A stretch of DNA of 45,518 bases from positions 1-45,518 of the forward strand of contig CAZBOW010000015.1 in NCBI GenBank assembly GCA_964493635.1, in the 5' to 3' direction. Every line of letters begins with the position of its first letter. Within the stretch, counting starts at the first letter, position 1. Origin of the DNA: OLB6 sp964493635 (GTDB taxonomy: Bacteria; Bacteroidota; Ignavibacteria; Kapaibacteriales; Kapaibacteriaceae). Of this stretch, positions 32,671-41,116 are shown piece by piece. The notes under the pieces were generated by a model. That model saw only the letters and a list, made by a program, of their open reading frames with translations. It was not told where the DNA came from and searched no databases. The position numbers and the translations under genes were made by a program.

Positions 32671-32685
32671 CACGAAGACCACAGT

Positions 32686-33486
32686 CTAGGCACAGTCCCG
32701 AAGTTCGATCGCACCGTCATGACTGATGGTGACGTACTGGGATGGCTTATCCGTCCAGCTGCCGGAGTTCACGTACAAGACTCCTTCGATGTCTTTGACA
32801 GCTGGTTGATGGGTATGACCGCAGAATACTGCATGCACATCACACCGATGCCGTGCGTAACGCACGGCATCGACGCCCACCTTTTCACTGAGGCGCAACC
32901 ACTGCTTGCTGGTTCGCTTTACCCAACGGCTCACGCGATGCTGAGGGTCCACCTTCTGGATAAATAGGTAGACAGCCGAAGCGATCGCCGTGGCGACCAC
33001 GTGCTTGGTAATCCACTTGTCAAACTGATGACCATGAATGGCCAATAACTGCCGGTCCGCTACTGCGAACGTGTACTCTTCATGAACAGGAACTCCCAGC
33101 AGGTGAGAGAGGATTTCCGCTACCCCGCCGTCGTGATTACCAACGACCCAAACGACATCAATCCGCCTTCGAGGATTCGACATCTTGCGCAGAAAGGACA
33201 ACACCTTCCAGTCATCCTTTGACAGACGCTTGAAATTCAGGTCGTCAAACACATCCCCGTTGAGAATCAAGCGTTTGAAGGAATACGAACGAAGTAAGGC
33301 GAGCAGTCGCTTGGACCGTGACACGTCAGAGCCAAGATGGATATCAGATACGATGATGGTATCAACATCACTTGCGTGATCCAGTGGTATCGGGCGCAGC
33401 TCTGGATCACTATCGAACTCATGCTGTAGGTCAGCGTCGAGAACGGCCTGGGTTCTCAACTCGTGTTGTGAGAGGTCGGAATGCAT
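32686..33486 (-). CDS. LpxH-like calcineurin-type metallophosphoesterase
   Basis: 266 aa. All metal-binding blocks are present: VSDIHLGSD, NGDVFDD, VGNHDGG, HGHQFD and FCGHTHQPA. The pattern is closest to UDP-2,3-diacylglucosamine hydrolases (LpxH/LpxH2) of lipid A synthesis, but the substrate cannot be proved. ATG 33486 would overlap the upstream desaturase-family gene by 56 bp; the first ~50 residues lack family homology, so an internal start such as a TTG is possible. Last gene of the sugar operon; it ends 15 bp from the secA stop, tail to tail. Confidence 0.85.
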   Translation of the reverse strand: MHSDLSQHELRTQAVLDADLQHEFDSDPELRPIPLDHASDVDTIIVSDIHLGSDVSRSKRLLALLRSYSFKRLILNGDVFDDLNFKRLSKDDWKVLSFLRKMSNPRRRIDVVWVVGNHDGGVAEILSHLLGVPVHEEYTFAVADRQLLAIHGHQFDKWITKHVVATAIASAVYLFIQKVDPQHRVSRWVKRTSKQWLRLSEKVGVDAVRYARHRCDVHAVFCGHTHQPAVKDIEGVLYVNSGSWTDKPSQYVTISHDGAIELRDCA

Positions 33487-34243
33487 ACATGTGTTGCGCG
33501 ATGTAGTTGGATGGGAATGGCTCACCGAGGCCATACCCTGCGGGCTTTTTCAAGTGCGGACGATATGCCGTGCCGAACATCCAGTCCCATATGGCCAGCT
33601 TCGTGGAGAAGTTGCGATTATGCGAGTGGTCGTCCGTGGCATGATGCCATCGATGCATCTCCGGGCCATTGATGAAGTACTGTAACCAACCCGACCGGAC
33701 ATCAATGTTGGAGTGGATATACATCCCCCATACGGCGTCGATACATCCCTTCAGCACGGCAACCTCAGGTGAGGCTAACAACACGATCGGTGCAAATTCA
33801 ACAGTCTGGTTGATGAGGATCTCTAGAGAGTGCGAGCGACTACCACTCAACCAGTCAACATTTTCGGTGGAGTGGTGTGCTTCATGTGTTCGCCATAGAA
33901 TGGCAGAACGGTGCTGGAGACGATGAAACCAGTAGATGTAGAAATCGTGAATGACCAGCAATGCGGCTACTTGGGCTGCAATTGGCATCGTTCGAATGAA
34001 CGCGACTCGTTCAAACGGAGCGTACTCATCGAATAGGTGGAGTCCCCCGAAAATGACCACGCCAACAACGTAGCTCTGCACAAGTGCATACCAGATGAAG
34101 TCGTTTATAAAACCCGGGCGAAAGAGTTTCTGCCCGGGTGTATATGGCCTGACGCGCTCGAGAATCACCAACACCACAGCACTAAGAATCGTGATTCCTG
34201 TTGTTGCGATAACGAGGCTATGTTGTTGGACGAACTGTTCCAC
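33431..34243 (-). CDS. Membrane fatty-acid hydroxylase / sterol-desaturase family protein
   Basis: 270 aa di-iron membrane enzyme. The histidine clusters are HDFYIYWFHRLQH, HEAHHS and EMHRWHHATDDHSHNRNF, with about four membrane segments, the first at ~10-28. Members hydroxylate or desaturate lipid chains using O2 and electrons from a partner. In this position it probably modifies a lipid linked to the surface glycan, for example an acyl chain of lipid A or of a carrier; this is inference. GTG start with AAGGA upstream; 25 bp after the NeuB-type gene. Confidence 0.85.
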   Translation of the reverse strand: MEQFVQQHSLVIATTGITILSAVVLVILERVRPYTPGQKLFRPGFINDFIWYALVQSYVVGVVIFGGLHLFDEYAPFERVAFIRTMPIAAQVAALLVIHDFYIYWFHRLQHRSAILWRTHEAHHSTENVDWLSGSRSHSLEILINQTVEFAPIVLLASPEVAVLKGCIDAVWGMYIHSNIDVRSGWLQYFINGPEMHRWHHATDDHSHNRNFSTKLAIWDWMFGTAYRPHLKKPAGYGLGEPFPSNYIAQHMYAFRPLTTRVENPGRSRR

Positions 34244-34268
34244 AATGAATTCCTTAGGCGACGTAGAA

Positions 34269-35153
34269 CTATGATGCTACGCGACGCAACTTCGTCCGTG
34301 CACCCAATTCGGAATCATAGACGCGTTTGACTCCATCACCTAAGGCTACCTCGATATCGCGAACATCTTTCACCAAGCGGGATAGTCCGCCGATCTCAAC
34401 CGATGCTGCCTGATCAGTACCCCACATTGCCCGATCAAGTGTGATGTGTCGTTCGATGAATCCCGCTCCAAGTGATACAGTAGCACAGGTTGTGGCTAGG
34501 CCGGTTTCATGTCCCGAATAGCCAATGACAAGCGAGGGGTACATGACACGCAGCGTGTCGATCATCTTGAGATTCAGCTCGTGAACGGGGCATGGGTATG
34601 AGCTCGTAGAGTGGGCCAGAAGAATCCGGTTGTGTCCGAGGGTATTCACAGCCGTCGTGATTTCATCAAGCGTGGACATTCCCGACGATATCATCAGTGG
34701 CTTACCCGTTCGAACCATTTCGGACAACAGATCCAGATCCGTTAACGATGCTGATGCTGCCTTGTAAAAGGGCACATCGAAGTGCTCCTCCATAAACGCG
34801 ACAGCTTGCTCATCCCAGCACGAAACCGTCCAGTCGATGCCTTTGGCCTTGCAGTGTGCATCAATCTCGGAGTAGTCATCGCTATCGAACTCGACCTTAT
34901 GCCGATAGTCGATGTAGGTCATCCTACCCCATGGTGTCTCTCGCTCTAAATGCCATTGATCTTTGGGCACACAGAGCTCTGGAGTTCGCTTTTGGAATTT
35001 GACGCAGTCGGCTCCAGCAGCTGCGGCACCGTCGATCATGAGCTTCGCGATGTCCACTGAACCATTGTGATTTATCCCAATCTCGCCGATGATATATACA
35101 GGATGGCCATCGCCAACCATCCGTGAACCCAGAGCGATTTCTCGCTGTTGCAT
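34269..35153 (-). CDS. NeuB-type PEP-condensing sugar-acid synthase, short form without SAF domain
   Basis: 294 aa TIM-barrel enzyme of the sialic/legionaminic/pseudaminic acid synthase family, which joins PEP to an aldose to give a 3-deoxy-2-ulosonic acid. Motifs: EIGINHNGS (24-32), VKFQKRTPEL (51-60), metal-ligand His181 in AHSTSSYPCP and His215 in GYSGHE, and ERHITLDRAMWGTDQAAS (234-251). Typical NeuB proteins (~340-350 aa) continue into an antifreeze-like SAF domain that covers the neighbouring active site; here the stop comes in the linker, right after ARTKLRRVAS. The aldose is unknown. ATG 35153 is preferred over the frame opening at 35198. Confidence 0.9.
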   Translation of the reverse strand: MQQREIALGSRMVGDGHPVYIIGEIGINHNGSVDIAKLMIDGAAAAGADCVKFQKRTPELCVPKDQWHLERETPWGRMTYIDYRHKVEFDSDDYSEIDAHCKAKGIDWTVSCWDEQAVAFMEEHFDVPFYKAASASLTDLDLLSEMVRTGKPLMISSGMSTLDEITTAVNTLGHNRILLAHSTSSYPCPVHELNLKMIDTLRVMYPSLVIGYSGHETGLATTCATVSLGAGFIERHITLDRAMWGTDQAASVEIGGLSRLVKDVRDIEVALGDGVKRVYDSELGARTKLRRVAS

Positions 35154-35191
35154 GACAAAAACTCCGTATGTGAACGATAGGAACTGTACGC

Positions 35192-35992
35192 CTACCACGC
35201 CGTCCAGCCGCCATCCACGATAAGGTTATGTCCCGTGACATATGCTGATGCATCGCTTGCTAAGAACACGAGCGCACCGTGATAATCCGACGGTGCTGCC
35301 ATCCGGCCCAATGGTGTTCGCTGGGCATACGCATCAACAAAGTCATCGGGTTGTCCATTGAGAACTCCGCCAGGCGAGAGCGTATTTACGCGGACACCCT
35401 GCGCCCCCCAGTACGATGCAAGAAATCGCGTCATCATCACCACAGCCCCTTTACTTACGGGATAGGCAATGCTCTTGTACATCGTTTGATTTCCATGCCG
35501 ATCGATGTAAATCCGATGGTCTGGAGCCACAACGCCGTAGGTCGAGGCGATGTTGATGATACTTCCACGTCCGTGCTCGGCCAGAAGCGATCCAAGTTCT
35601 CTGCAGCAGAGCATCATGCCGGTTACGTTGACGTCGAGCACCTGGCGAAACAGCTCTGTGGGATAGTTCTCAAACATCGTCGTCTCAACGTCGCCACGTC
35701 GGCCCTCGACCATATCATTGAGGGCTGCATTGTTGACGAGAATGTCAAGGTGACCACAGGTGTTCATGATCCATGCGCGTAATGCCTGCACATCAGCTTC
35801 CACGGTAATGTCGCATCCCCTGCCATGATGATGCGGGCCAAGTGACGATGCCACAGAGCGTGCCATATCCTCTGTTCGATCCACAGCGATAACTGTAGCT
35901 CCAGCTTGGGCAAGCGCCTGACAATGCTGCTGACCTAACAACCCATACGCTCCCGTCACAACGGCTACCCGGCCTGAAAGATCAAAGCTCAC
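35192..35992 (-). CDS. Short-chain dehydrogenase/reductase
   Basis: 266 aa classical SDR. Cofactor motif GAYGLLG at 14-20, VDR at ~37-39 and a CD pair at 60-61 suggesting NAD(H) use, NNAA at 87-90, and catalytic S150, Y177 and K181. A 20-residue insert between Ser and Tyr (VAPDHRIYIDRHGNQTMYKS) may shape a polar sugar pocket. It starts with ATGA overlap on the aminotransferase stop. By context it would oxidise or reduce a sugar hydroxyl, possibly preparing the keto group for transamination. Confidence 0.9.
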   Translation of the reverse strand: MSFDLSGRVAVVTGAYGLLGQQHCQALAQAGATVIAVDRTEDMARSVASSLGPHHHGRGCDITVEADVQALRAWIMNTCGHLDILVNNAALNDMVEGRRGDVETTMFENYPTELFRQVLDVNVTGMMLCCRELGSLLAEHGRGSIINIASTYGVVAPDHRIYIDRHGNQTMYKSIAYPVSKGAVVMMTRFLASYWGAQGVRVNTLSPGGVLNGQPDDFVDAYAQRTPLGRMAAPSDYHGALVFLASDASAYVTGHNLIVDGGWTAW

Positions 35993-37311
35993 TGCTCGCC
36001 CCCTACCTGGCGAGGTTTCATATTGAATGAACCGGTCTTGCGGAACACCGGCTGCATCGGCTCGCCTCGCAATTGAGCCGCCACGGTACCGCTACGCACC
36101 GCCGCATCGAGGCTACTGAGTACGTGAGTATAGGCATCCAACGTGTGGACAACATCCGAGTTGGAGTGCGACCATGAAACATTGTGGAAACCTCCCCATA
36201 ACACTCCATGACGCAGTAGTTCCTGCTGCACGAACGATTTCAGCAATAATGGATCCCCTGCATGAGCATCAAAGCCAACAACGGTTCGACAGGGAAACCC
36301 TTTCACCGATACGTACTCAAGTCCCATCTGCTGAATGATGTCCCGGAGTCCATCCGCAATTGCTCTGCCGGTTTGGTGAACATCAGAAATGACATCCTGT
36401 TCCTGCAGTACCGTTAGTGTTGCCTTTGCCGCCGCTAGCGACAGAGCTTCACCACCAAACGTCGTGTAGAAGAACACCTCTCCATCGAGGAGGTCCATCA
36501 CATCGGCCCGGCCTGTTAAAACGGACAGTGGCATACCGTTGGCCACAGCCTTTGAAAAGCAGGCGAGATCCGCATGGACACCGAAGTACTGCTGAGCACC
36601 ACCGAGGGCGAGACGAAACCCCGTCCACATTTCGTCGAAAATCAGGAGTGTCCCGTTCTTGGTACAGACTTCCCGCAGTTCCTGCAGGAAGTCTGCAGAG
36701 GGAGCATCGAACACGGTGGGCTCTAAAATGACTGCTGCCACGTTGTCGTCAAGCGCTTCGATCACCGTCGCGAGATCATTGAATCCAAACGTGTACGAGT
36801 CGCCTTGAACTGATGGCGGTATCCCGGCGTTGCGATCCGTGACAGCGATGTACCAGTCATGCCAGCCATGATAGCCGCAACAGAGTACGATGGTGCGACC
36901 GGTGTATGCCCTTGCCAAACGAACGGCTGCGGACGTGACGTCGGCACCGGTTTTACTGTACCGTACACGCTCTGCACCGGGCACAACCTGGCGAATGAGC
37001 TCTGCGACTTCAACCTCCAACGGGTGCATCAGCGAGAAGGTAATGCCATCTTCCAGCTGCGCGCGGATTGCCTGATCGACAGCATCAACGCTATAGCCGA
37101 GTATCAGTGGACCGACACCCATGGTGTAATCAAGGTAGACGTTGCCGTCAACGTCCCATAGTCGCGCACCCTTCCCACGAGCAGCGTACACGGGAGCAAC
37201 ACCACGAACATGTTGCCCAGGGCCCTTAGCAAGCGTTTGCGTCGCACTGGGAATCAGAGATTCCGCACGTTGAAGAAGCCGTTCGGATTCGGTAATGGTT
37301 GGGTAGTTCAT
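35989..37311 (-). CDS. Class III PLP aminotransferase, glutamate-1-semialdehyde-aminomutase-like
   Basis: 440 aa. PLP lysine K254 in CFSKAVANGMPLSV and its Asp partner D226 in LIFDEMWTGFR; GYHGWHDW at 146-153 contacts the cofactor phosphate. The N-terminal half matches the HemL type (LWDVDGNVYLDYTMGVGPLILGY as two blocks). No heme genes are nearby and it lies between transketolase and an SDR, so it more likely aminates or isomerises a sugar-derived carbonyl than makes 5-aminolevulinate. The C-terminus has ~30 extra residues. 12 bp after the transketolase C-half. Confidence 0.88.
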   Translation of the reverse strand: MNYPTITESERLLQRAESLIPSATQTLAKGPGQHVRGVAPVYAARGKGARLWDVDGNVYLDYTMGVGPLILGYSVDAVDQAIRAQLEDGITFSLMHPLEVEVAELIRQVVPGAERVRYSKTGADVTSAAVRLARAYTGRTIVLCCGYHGWHDWYIAVTDRNAGIPPSVQGDSYTFGFNDLATVIEALDDNVAAVILEPTVFDAPSADFLQELREVCTKNGTLLIFDEMWTGFRLALGGAQQYFGVHADLACFSKAVANGMPLSVLTGRADVMDLLDGEVFFYTTFGGEALSLAAAKATLTVLQEQDVISDVHQTGRAIADGLRDIIQQMGLEYVSVKGFPCRTVVGFDAHAGDPLLLKSFVQQELLRHGVLWGGFHNVSWSHSNSDVVHTLDAYTHVLSSLDAAVRSGTVAAQLRGEPMQPVFRKTGSFNMKPRQVGGEQ

Positions 37312-37323
37312 CGTGATGTTGCG

Positions 37324-38277
37324 TTAACCAATAATGGAGCCCGAGAATGATCGGCGTAGTGTATGATCCAGAGCAGTCCGGATACGCTGGACAAGCTGAG
37401 GTTCGCTAAAACCCTCTGTATCGAGGACCTCATCTAGTCGGCCTGGTCGAAACCAACGGCCGTCGAGAGCAATTGGAAGCACGGGGACCATCACGCGATG
37501 ACGCACCATGGTTTCCGCAAGGATGCTGTAAAGGCCACCCGTCCGAAAGTGGTCTTCTACCGTGACGACCAGACCACTGGATGCCGCCGCGTCAAGGAGC
37601 GCCGCCGTATCGACTGGATCCAGTGTTCTCAGGTTGACAACCTTCACAGAGACCCCCGCTCGCGCCAGTTCCCGAGCAGCACCAACACACTGCCGCACCA
37701 GCATACCATAGGTCAGGATTGTAACATCCTGAACACCTGTCTGTGGGTCAACAATGGTCTCGGCCTTTCCGATAACGAACGTCGGATCATGGTCAACCAC
37801 AGGCGGCAGGGCATTGTACCGGATATAGAAGGGTTTACCACTCATGACGATTGTACGAAGACCGATCATCAGATCCTGCTCATCGGCAGGACAGAACACC
37901 CCAATGTTGGGGATGCCCCTCATCAAAGCCACATCTTCGATTGCCTGGTGCGTTGGACCGTTACCGTCGGATAGGAAACCCGGTACCATTCCAACCATGT
38001 GAACAGGGAGCGCTGGAATTCCCACATCATCGCGTACAAACTCAAACGCCCGCAGCGTAAGAAAGGCTGCCAGGGCATGCGTCACGACTATTCGACCACA
38101 TGCTGCGAGGCCTGCAGCTGCACCAATCATTGTCATCTCTGCGATGCCAACATCGATAAAGCGGTCTCCCATCAGTGCCGGAGCATTGCGCATGTGACCT
38201 CGATTCTCAGCCGTCATAACGACAACCCTCTCATCGGCCTGTACGAATTCGAGCAATGCTTGTTCGTATGGAATCAT
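37324..38277 (-). CDS. Transketolase, C-terminal half (pyrimidine-binding and C domains)
   Basis: 317 aa. Provides the catalytic glutamate that activates the thiamine ring, E47 in DVGIAEMTMIGAAAGLA, and the C-terminal domain with VEDHFRTGGL. With the N-half encoded just upstream (ATGA overlap) it would form an alpha2beta2 split transketolase moving two-carbon ketol units. Split enzymes are known both in pentose metabolism and in specialised sugar pathways; position inside a surface-sugar operon favours the second. Confidence 0.92.
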   Translation of the reverse strand: MIPYEQALLEFVQADERVVVMTAENRGHMRNAPALMGDRFIDVGIAEMTMIGAAAGLAACGRIVVTHALAAFLTLRAFEFVRDDVGIPALPVHMVGMVPGFLSDGNGPTHQAIEDVALMRGIPNIGVFCPADEQDLMIGLRTIVMSGKPFYIRYNALPPVVDHDPTFVIGKAETIVDPQTGVQDVTILTYGMLVRQCVGAARELARAGVSVKVVNLRTLDPVDTAALLDAAASSGLVVTVEDHFRTGGLYSILAETMVRHRVMVPVLPIALDGRWFRPGRLDEVLDTEGFSEPQLVQRIRTALDHTLRRSFSGSIIG

Positions 38278-39140
38278 CGTACGTGTAGCCCTTCCGATGT
38301 GAGTGTAGCACGATCATGGCCGTAGAGTTCTTCAATCAGTGAGTCAACTTCCTCATGGGAGAAGTTGCAGAACCAGCGATCGGCGCGCTCGGTAATGCTT
38401 GGAACACCACGTCCGCGCTGTGTCGAGGCAATGATGACTGTTGGCCGTCCCAGTGTATCTGGTCTCCACTCACGAAATAGATGATGGAGGTCGTTGAAGT
38501 CGTGCCCATCAACACTCTGAACACGCCACCCAAAGGCTTCGAACTTGTCGGCAATTGGTTCGAGTGGGATCAGATCTTCCGTACGCATGTTGGCTTGGAA
38601 ATAGTTTCGATCTACTATGGCAATCAACTGCGCCGTTCGAAGTGCCCCGGCAACCAGGGCTGACTCCCAGACACTTCCTTCGTTCAGCTCCCCGTCCCCG
38701 AGGATCACAAACACCCGATTGTTACCCTTTCGTATACGAGCATCAAGAGCCATTCCTAAGCCTACGGAAAGTAGATGTCCAAGGGAGCCGGAATGGAATT
38801 CTACACCAGGAATCTCTCGGTTCGGATGCCAGTACACATGATCTTCCGTGCTAAGGTGATTTGCCAGCCTCTCAACTGGAAAGAACTTCAACTCCGCCAG
38901 GACTCCATAGAGAGCAGGTACGTCGTGTCCCTTCGAAAGCAGGAGGTAGTCCCGATCCGGCGAATGGATCGTCTCCGGTGACACGTTGAGGACATGGTGG
39001 TACAAGTACACCAAGAGGTCCGCACACGACAGTGAAGCTCCCGTAAAGCAGCCACCATCAGTGGACATTCGCAGGATGTGCTCGCGCACACGCAGAGCGA
39101 TACTCTCGAGATGCTGCGGATTAAATGGCTCAGTGTTCAT
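38274..39140 (-). CDS. Transketolase, N-terminal half (diphosphate-binding domain)
   Basis: 288 aa. Thiamine-diphosphate motif GDGELNEG (148-155) with N179 ending the GDG-X(28)-N block; SKGH at 69-72 and HSGSLGH at 116-122 match sugar-phosphate-binding histidines of transketolases. ATG 39140 overlaps the stop of the upstream gene by one base (TGATG) and the product pairs with the C-half downstream. Confidence 0.93.
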   Translation of the reverse strand: MNTEPFNPQHLESIALRVREHILRMSTDGGCFTGASLSCADLLVYLYHHVLNVSPETIHSPDRDYLLLSKGHDVPALYGVLAELKFFPVERLANHLSTEDHVYWHPNREIPGVEFHSGSLGHLLSVGLGMALDARIRKGNNRVFVILGDGELNEGSVWESALVAGALRTAQLIAIVDRNYFQANMRTEDLIPLEPIADKFEAFGWRVQSVDGHDFNDLHHLFREWRPDTLGRPTVIIASTQRGRGVPSITERADRWFCNFSHEEVDSLIEELYGHDRATLTSEGLHVR

Positions 39141-39949
39141 CAACGCTCCTGTCGTGTGTCGAGATGCGTGATCGTTTGGAGTTCATCAAGGTGATGGCGG
39201 TACCAGTTAATACCAGCCAGCGAGGCATTCATGGCATGAATCACGGGCTCTCGCTCAAGCAGTTCGAGAACGTCATCTACAGTGAACTCGGGGCGGGCCT
39301 CGTGCAATCGATCGTACACTGTTCGAACGAACTCGTAGTCCTCTGGGTAGTCAATGGTCCACCGGTGCGTCATGCTGAGGTCGCGCTCATCAGTCCAACG
39401 CACATTCTTGCATCGCACGTTCTGGTTGTTGTCCCATATCCACGGCGTTGTGTGTTCCCGTTCATAGGGTTTGCGTGCCGACCTGGCTGCCATTTCCAAA
39501 ACATCAATCGACATCACCTCCACATCCTGACCGTCGGGCCACGAGGGAGGGTGGAGGTTACTGATATAGTCAACCGTACCTTCTGACTCCAGATATGCTC
39601 CGATCACCTGATCGACAACACTCGGGTCAATCAGCGGGCAATCGGACGGAATCTTCACAACAACATCAGCATGGTACTGCTGTGCACAGGAGAGGTGTCG
39701 TTCAAGAAGGTCCGTCATGCTACCACGTGTGATAGGGATTCCGTTCGTGATGCAGAAATCAGCAAGGACGTCGTCGCTGGCATCAATGCTCGTAGCAACA
39801 ACGACCTCCGTCGGTAGGGCTGCTCTGCGGATGCGCTGTACACATCGAAGCAACAGAGGCTCTCCTGCGAGTGGCAGGAGCACCTTGCCCGGCAGCCGCG
39901 TTGAACTCATCCGTGCCTGACAGATCACGATGATACGGGGCGCCTTCAT
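39140..39949 (-). CDS. SpsF/NeuA-type nucleotidyltransferase (CTP-transferase-like)
   Basis: 269 aa. The nucleotide-binding signature CQARMSSTRLPGK is at 10-22, and the metal/sugar block KIPSDCPLIDP near 98-108 carries the conserved Asp. The family (CMP-KDO and CMP-sialate synthetases, SpsF) activates ulosonic acids with CTP; in this operon it is the likely partner of the NeuB-type synthase. Overlaps the GT-B gene by ATGA. The C-terminal ~60 residues (PEDYEFVRTVYDRL) are typical of SpsF-like members. Confidence 0.88.
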   Translation of the reverse strand: MKAPRIIVICQARMSSTRLPGKVLLPLAGEPLLLRCVQRIRRAALPTEVVVATSIDASDDVLADFCITNGIPITRGSMTDLLERHLSCAQQYHADVVVKIPSDCPLIDPSVVDQVIGAYLESEGTVDYISNLHPPSWPDGQDVEVMSIDVLEMAARSARKPYEREHTTPWIWDNNQNVRCKNVRWTDERDLSMTHRWTIDYPEDYEFVRTVYDRLHEARPEFTVDDVLELLEREPVIHAMNASLAGINWYRHHLDELQTITHLDTRQER

Positions 39950-40983
39950 CCTACTCGCGCCAGTACTGGCTCATAATTTGGAGACTGGACAAGAAGGCCA
40001 TTATCTACGGCGTGCGGCAACTCATCAAGGACGCCTTGGCACACACGAGCGATCGACTGCGCCGATCGGCCACCATTTTGAATTGGACACATGTGGTACA
40101 GGCTCTCAAGTGGAAACTCACTGTACACGGTCTTACCGAGGGCAATGCCTACGTAGACAACCGTAGAGAATCGAGTCACGAGAGCATCACAATGGGCAAT
40201 CAATGGGTTGATGTCGCAATCAAAGAGGACGCTCGCCTGTGGTGCCCAGCGAGCGATCTCGCGAACGGCCCGTTCAACGTTCTCGTTGGGATGCAACTTG
40301 AAGACCAAAGCCCGCTCTCCAGCAATCTGCACCGCTGTACGAATGAAGCGCTCGCGATCCTCGAACTTGAAGGTTTCGCGAGCGTCGGAGGTGGCCACGA
40401 GAACGTACGGTTGCTCTGGTTTTTGGCACGGGACATCGCGGTAGGCAGCGCAGTTGTCGAAGTTGGGAATTCCGGTCACAACGATCTTGTTGCGGCGCAC
40501 GCCCTTGCGCTCGAAATGCTCACGATAGCCCTCCGAAGCCACGCACATTTTCACATAGGCATCCGACAAGCCAAAGGTAGACGTCGAGGCGAGATACCGT
40601 GGTAGTTTGAGATGCTTCACGAGGTAGTACAACAGGTTCTCCGGGTCGGTCATGCCCTCTTGGACCAGCACGATGGGCTTGTTCCGGATGTTCTTCGGCA
40701 CGATGAGATCAGCGCAGGTAACAACCAAGTCGTAGTCGTTCCGCTCACCTCGCAGATCAATCTGCAACCCAAGCTCGTGCAGGTACCTCAGACTGCGTTC
40801 TTGATGTCGTTTACCGGCCACCGTCCACTCCAGTAAGCGGCGGTTCTCGAGTTTCAGTAGCACACCATCGGTGTAGTGTGGGGTGAACCAACAGTCGTGA
40901 TGACCCAGATGCTCGGCAATCTGTACCATCATGGTGGTTTGATTCATCGACCCACCGATAAAGAGAACCCGTCTACGCTCCAT
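39946..40983 (-). CDS. GT-B-fold protein, probable glycosyltransferase or sugar-nucleotide epimerase-like enzyme
   Basis: 345 aa, cytoplasmic. N-terminal Rossmann half starts RRVLFIGGSMNQTTMMVQIAE; middle linker VTGIPNFDN; C-terminal half has ALVFKLHPNENVE (compare HPNE/HPRE motifs of UDP-GlcNAc 2-epimerases and polysialyl- or glycerophospho-transferases) and the donor-binding STVVYVGIALGKTVYSEF. I cannot choose between transferase and epimerase. As first gene of the operon next to the nucleotidyltransferase, a transferase using the CMP-sugar made here is attractive but unproven. Confidence 0.75.
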   Translation of the reverse strand: MERRRVLFIGGSMNQTTMMVQIAEHLGHHDCWFTPHYTDGVLLKLENRRLLEWTVAGKRHQERSLRYLHELGLQIDLRGERNDYDLVVTCADLIVPKNIRNKPIVLVQEGMTDPENLLYYLVKHLKLPRYLASTSTFGLSDAYVKMCVASEGYREHFERKGVRRNKIVVTGIPNFDNCAAYRDVPCQKPEQPYVLVATSDARETFKFEDRERFIRTAVQIAGERALVFKLHPNENVERAVREIARWAPQASVLFDCDINPLIAHCDALVTRFSTVVYVGIALGKTVYSEFPLESLYHMCPIQNGGRSAQSIARVCQGVLDELPHAVDNGLLVQSPNYEPVLARVG

Positions 40984-40994
40984 TCAACCGTTCC

Positions 40995-41039
40995 CAGGAA
41001 CAATGTACCTGTGCGAAAGTCGACATGGAACATTGCCTG
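40995..41039 (-). promoter_or_regulatory. Inverted repeat in the leader of the sugar operon
   Basis: CAGG-CAATGT (with a 2-nt bulge) at 40995-41006 pairs with ACATTGCCTG at 41030-41039 around a 23-nt loop, ending 12 nt before the GT-B start codon. It could be an operator or an mRNA structure; no family is recognised. Confidence 0.3.
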
Positions 41040-41091
41040 CGAATAACCGAACGGTAAAGGTGCTGTAACTGATTGACAGCCGGTGTTACGT

Positions 41092-41115
41092 GCGCAAAAC
41101 AGCGAAGCTGTGCGC
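41092..41115 (-). terminator. Weak hairpin after the exporter operon
   Basis: Directly after the adaptor stop codon the minus strand can form GCGCA-CAGC-TTC-GCTG-TTT-TGCGC; the inner stem is followed by TTTT. It may slow transcription between the exporter and sugar operons, but it is short. Confidence 0.35.
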
Positions 41116-41116
41116 C

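Noticed and set aside
32671..32685. Terminator between secA and the convergent phosphoesterase gene
   Set aside because: Only 15 bp are present and no inverted repeat is seen.
35989..37311. Glutamate-1-semialdehyde aminomutase (hemL) for heme synthesis
   Set aside because: Sequence type is similar, but it sits inside a sugar operon with overlapping genes and no other heme gene.
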